Source: Lonsdalea iberica
Lineage (GTDB): Bacteria; Pseudomonadota; Gammaproteobacteria; Enterobacterales; Enterobacteriaceae
NCBI RefSeq assembly: GCF_002111585.1
Contig: NZ_LUTP01000013.1
Span: forward strand, 1 to 64,000
DNA length: 64,000 nucleotides
Reading direction: 5' to 3'
Under the pieces are notes generated by a model that worked only from the letters and a program-made list of their open reading frames with translations, had not been told where the DNA came from and made no database searches. The position numbers and the translations under genes are program-made. This document shows, one piece after another, positions 62,467 through 64,000 of the stretch. The stretch's first letter is position 1, and every line of letters starts with the position of its first letter.

Positions 62467-63045
62467 ATGCAGCCAAAGAGAGACGCATTGAGATTCATTA
62501 TTAAAGCAAGTTTGGGGAAGCGTTTATGGCAGTGGATGCCGCTCTTCACCAGCCTGTTTGTATCTCCCTGTACCCCGGCCAGTAGCGTCAGCAAACAGTT
62601 TACAGTAGCGGCAGTCATTGACAGCGGTTGTGTCTTTGGCAACAGCGCCAAAAGCTCGGCCACCAGTTTAGGCACTTTGAACTTCGGCGAAAGGGCCTCT
62701 TTAGATAGCAATATTGACGTGACCAGCACGACCGGCGGCGGCTCCATTGTCGTGACTTGCACGCCAGGGCTCGCCATCAGTATCGCGATGGACTTCGGGG
62801 TAAACGGCGGAAACAGTTCATCACGCTACATGGTAGGGAGCAACAGCAGCGATACCATTGCCTATCAACTCTATCAAGATGCCGGACGCAGCGTCGTCTG
62901 GGGAACCGGTGCCCAGGCCTATGGCGTCTCTTCCTTTCCCAGCGGTACACAAAGTTATCCGGTCTATGGCCGCCTGTTTTCATCCACCACCCAACCTTCG
63001 GCAGGCACCTATACGGACACGGTTACAGTGACTCTCACTTATTGA
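62467..63045 (+). CDS. Csu-type pilus minor subunit (SCPU domain)
   Basis: A 192-residue second SCPU-domain pilin, 3 bp after the first. It has a long N-terminal segment with a hydrophobic core (LWQWMPLFTSLFVSPCTPAS). The mature part has GCVFGNSAKSS, LGTLNFGERASL, IVVTCTPGLAISIAMDFGV and ends YTDTVTVTLTY, paralleling the first pilin. It corresponds to CsuA or CsuB of Acinetobacter. Confidence 0.87.
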   Translation: MQPKRDALRFIIKASLGKRLWQWMPLFTSLFVSPCTPASSVSKQFTVAAVIDSGCVFGNSAKSSATSLGTLNFGERASLDSNIDVTSTTGGGSIVVTCTPGLAISIAMDFGVNGGNSSSRYMVGSNSSDTIAYQLYQDAGRSVVWGTGAQAYGVSSFPSGTQSYPVYGRLFSSTTQPSAGTYTDTVTVTLTY

Positions 63046-63056
63046 AAATAAATAAA

Positions 63057-63845
63057 ATGGAAAAAATACTCACAAAATGGCATTTGGCGCTCTTTGCAGT
63101 TTTGCTCGGTTTATTCACTTCTTCCGTACTGGCGGCAAGCTCCGTGCTGGTCTGGCCTATTTATCAGGTCATCGAGTCGGATGAAAAGGGATCCGCCCTC
63201 TGGCTGGAGAACCGCGGTTCATCGCCGGTAACGCTTCAGATCCGCGTGCTAGCCTGGCAACAGCAGGACAGCAAGGATCGCTACGCGAATCAGACCGATG
63301 CTATCGCCAGCCCACCTTTCGCCACCGTCCAGCCTAATCAGCGCCAGATGATCCGACTCATGAAAACGATCTCCGTGGCGCCGCAAACTGAACGCACCTA
63401 TCGCATCGTGATCGATGAAATTCCGACGCTCAACACCGCCGATAAAACACAGTCGGGACTAAAGCTGCAGATGCGTTATCTGCTGCCGTTGTTTATGACC
63501 GGCGACGGCATCAAGCTCAAGCCGCCCAAAAATAAACATGCGGACGACTCGATGCTAACCCGGCCATTACTCAGTTGGCGCCTCATTCACAAAGGCGATC
63601 AGACTGAGCTTGCCATCAAAAATAGCGGCATCGTCCACGCGCGCCTGAGTAATACCTTTTTCGGCGATAAGCCCCGCGCCACTAAGTCATCAATTTCGCT
63701 GGCTCAAGGCTTTTTCGCTTATGTCCTTCCGGGCCAGGAGGTCCGATGGCCGCTGCCTGCGAATAAACGCCCCGCAATGCAGAGCCACCTCTATGCCCAA
63801 CTAGCCGATAACCGCCAGCCAACGCTCATCAGCCCCGCGCCTTAA
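63057..63845 (+). CDS. Csu-type pilus periplasmic chaperone
   Basis: A 262-residue CsuC-like PapD-superfamily chaperone. Signal peptide ends at about VLA (residue 25). The first Ig domain starts SSVLVWPIYQVIESDEKGSA, and has the G1-strand-like VQPNQRQMIRLM and ERTYRIVIDEIP typical of the family. It folds and delivers SCPU pilins to the usher. It starts 11 bp after the second pilin. Confidence 0.9.
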   Translation: MEKILTKWHLALFAVLLGLFTSSVLAASSVLVWPIYQVIESDEKGSALWLENRGSSPVTLQIRVLAWQQQDSKDRYANQTDAIASPPFATVQPNQRQMIRLMKTISVAPQTERTYRIVIDEIPTLNTADKTQSGLKLQMRYLLPLFMTGDGIKLKPPKNKHADDSMLTRPLLSWRLIHKGDQTELAIKNSGIVHARLSNTFFGDKPRATKSSISLAQGFFAYVLPGQEVRWPLPANKRPAMQSHLYAQLADNRQPTLISPAP

Positions 63846-63857
63846 TGAGGGAACAGA

Positions 63858-64000
63858 ATGCTTATTTCATGCCATGGATATTGGCTGCGGCGCCATATCG
63901 AGGTCATCCCCCTCCTCGTTTTAGCGTATGGCGCGCCGCCGGCCGCGGCGCAAGAGTATGGCGATTTGCCCAAACCGCCGCAAACTGCGCCCGCCGTCGA
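63858..64000 (+). CDS. Csu-type pilus usher, N-terminal part (cut by window end)
   Basis: Only about 47 codons are present: a probable signal peptide (RRHIEVIPLLVLAYGAPPAA), then QEYGDLPKPPQTAPAV. SD GAGGGA precedes the ATG, 13 bp after the chaperone. The CsuD-like identity rests on operon position and the signal peptide; no usher domain is visible inside the window. Confidence 0.6.
   Translation, partial: MLISCHGYWLRRHIEVIPLLVLAYGAPPAAAQEYGDLPKPPQTAPAV

Overview
The window is a 64 kb chromosomal segment of an enterobacterium (order Enterobacterales). Gene content, order and protein sequences follow Escherichia coli closely over long blocks. The nlp gene, the Csu-type pilus locus and the overall composition fit a soft-rot or tree-pathogen lineage (Pectobacteriaceae, such as Brenneria, Lonsdalea, Dickeya or Pectobacterium). 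The genus is an inference and cannot be fixed from the sequence alone.

Layout. (1) 0-11 kb, mixed core and accessory: a LysR regulator next to an aldo/keto reductase, then rsmC-holD-rimI, then a surface-signalling iron-uptake cluster (FecI-like sigma, FecR-like regulator, TonB receptor with STN domain, YddA-like ABC transporter) and an EamA exporter. This cluster sits where E. coli has yjjG-prfC. (2) 11-16 kb: the deoCABD nucleoside-catabolism operon. (3) 16-21.5 kb: a previously unlisted 50-residue secreted Cys-rich ORF, then yhbQ, yhbS, ubiT, ubiU, ubiV and yhbW; ubiTUV serve oxygen-independent ubiquinone synthesis. (4) 21.5-46.7 kb: a long conserved translation, RNA-decay and envelope block (deaD-yrbN-nlpI-pnp-rpsO-truB-rbfA-infB-nusA-rimP-metY-leuU-secG-glmM-folP-ftsH-rlmE, yhbY, greA, dacB, obgE-yhbE-rpmA-rplU, ispB). 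(5) 46.7-48.2 kb: a Mu-like regulatory locus with two paralogous MuA/repressor-type DNA-binding proteins and a divergent Ner-like gene (nlp). (6) 48.2-56.6 kb: mdh, argR, tsaD, rpsU-dnaG-rpoD, yqjC, mug and tRNA-Ile2 (ileX). (7) 56.6-61.3 kb: an accessory island beside ileX with a PAAR protein, a colicin-E9-type HNH DNase, two Im-type immunity proteins, a PH/SHOCT protein, a P2-type integrase fragment and an IS3 fragment. (8) 61.9-64 kb: the start of a Csu-type chaperone-usher pilus operon, cut by the window end.

A pattern runs through the first 24 kb. Five genes (LysR, fecR-like, TonB receptor, deoC, deaD) are each broken by exactly one missing base. In every case the full-length family protein is restored by adding one base to a short homopolymer run. 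This looks more like homopolymer under-calling in the sequence than five independent mutations, but real decay cannot be excluded. The PAAR/DNase junction at 57.8 kb may be a sixth case.

The best candidates for new biology are the PAAR-DNase-double-immunity module, the domesticated Mu-like switch with its 12-bp inverted repeat, and the 50-residue secreted Cys-rich peptide gene between deoC and yhbQ.
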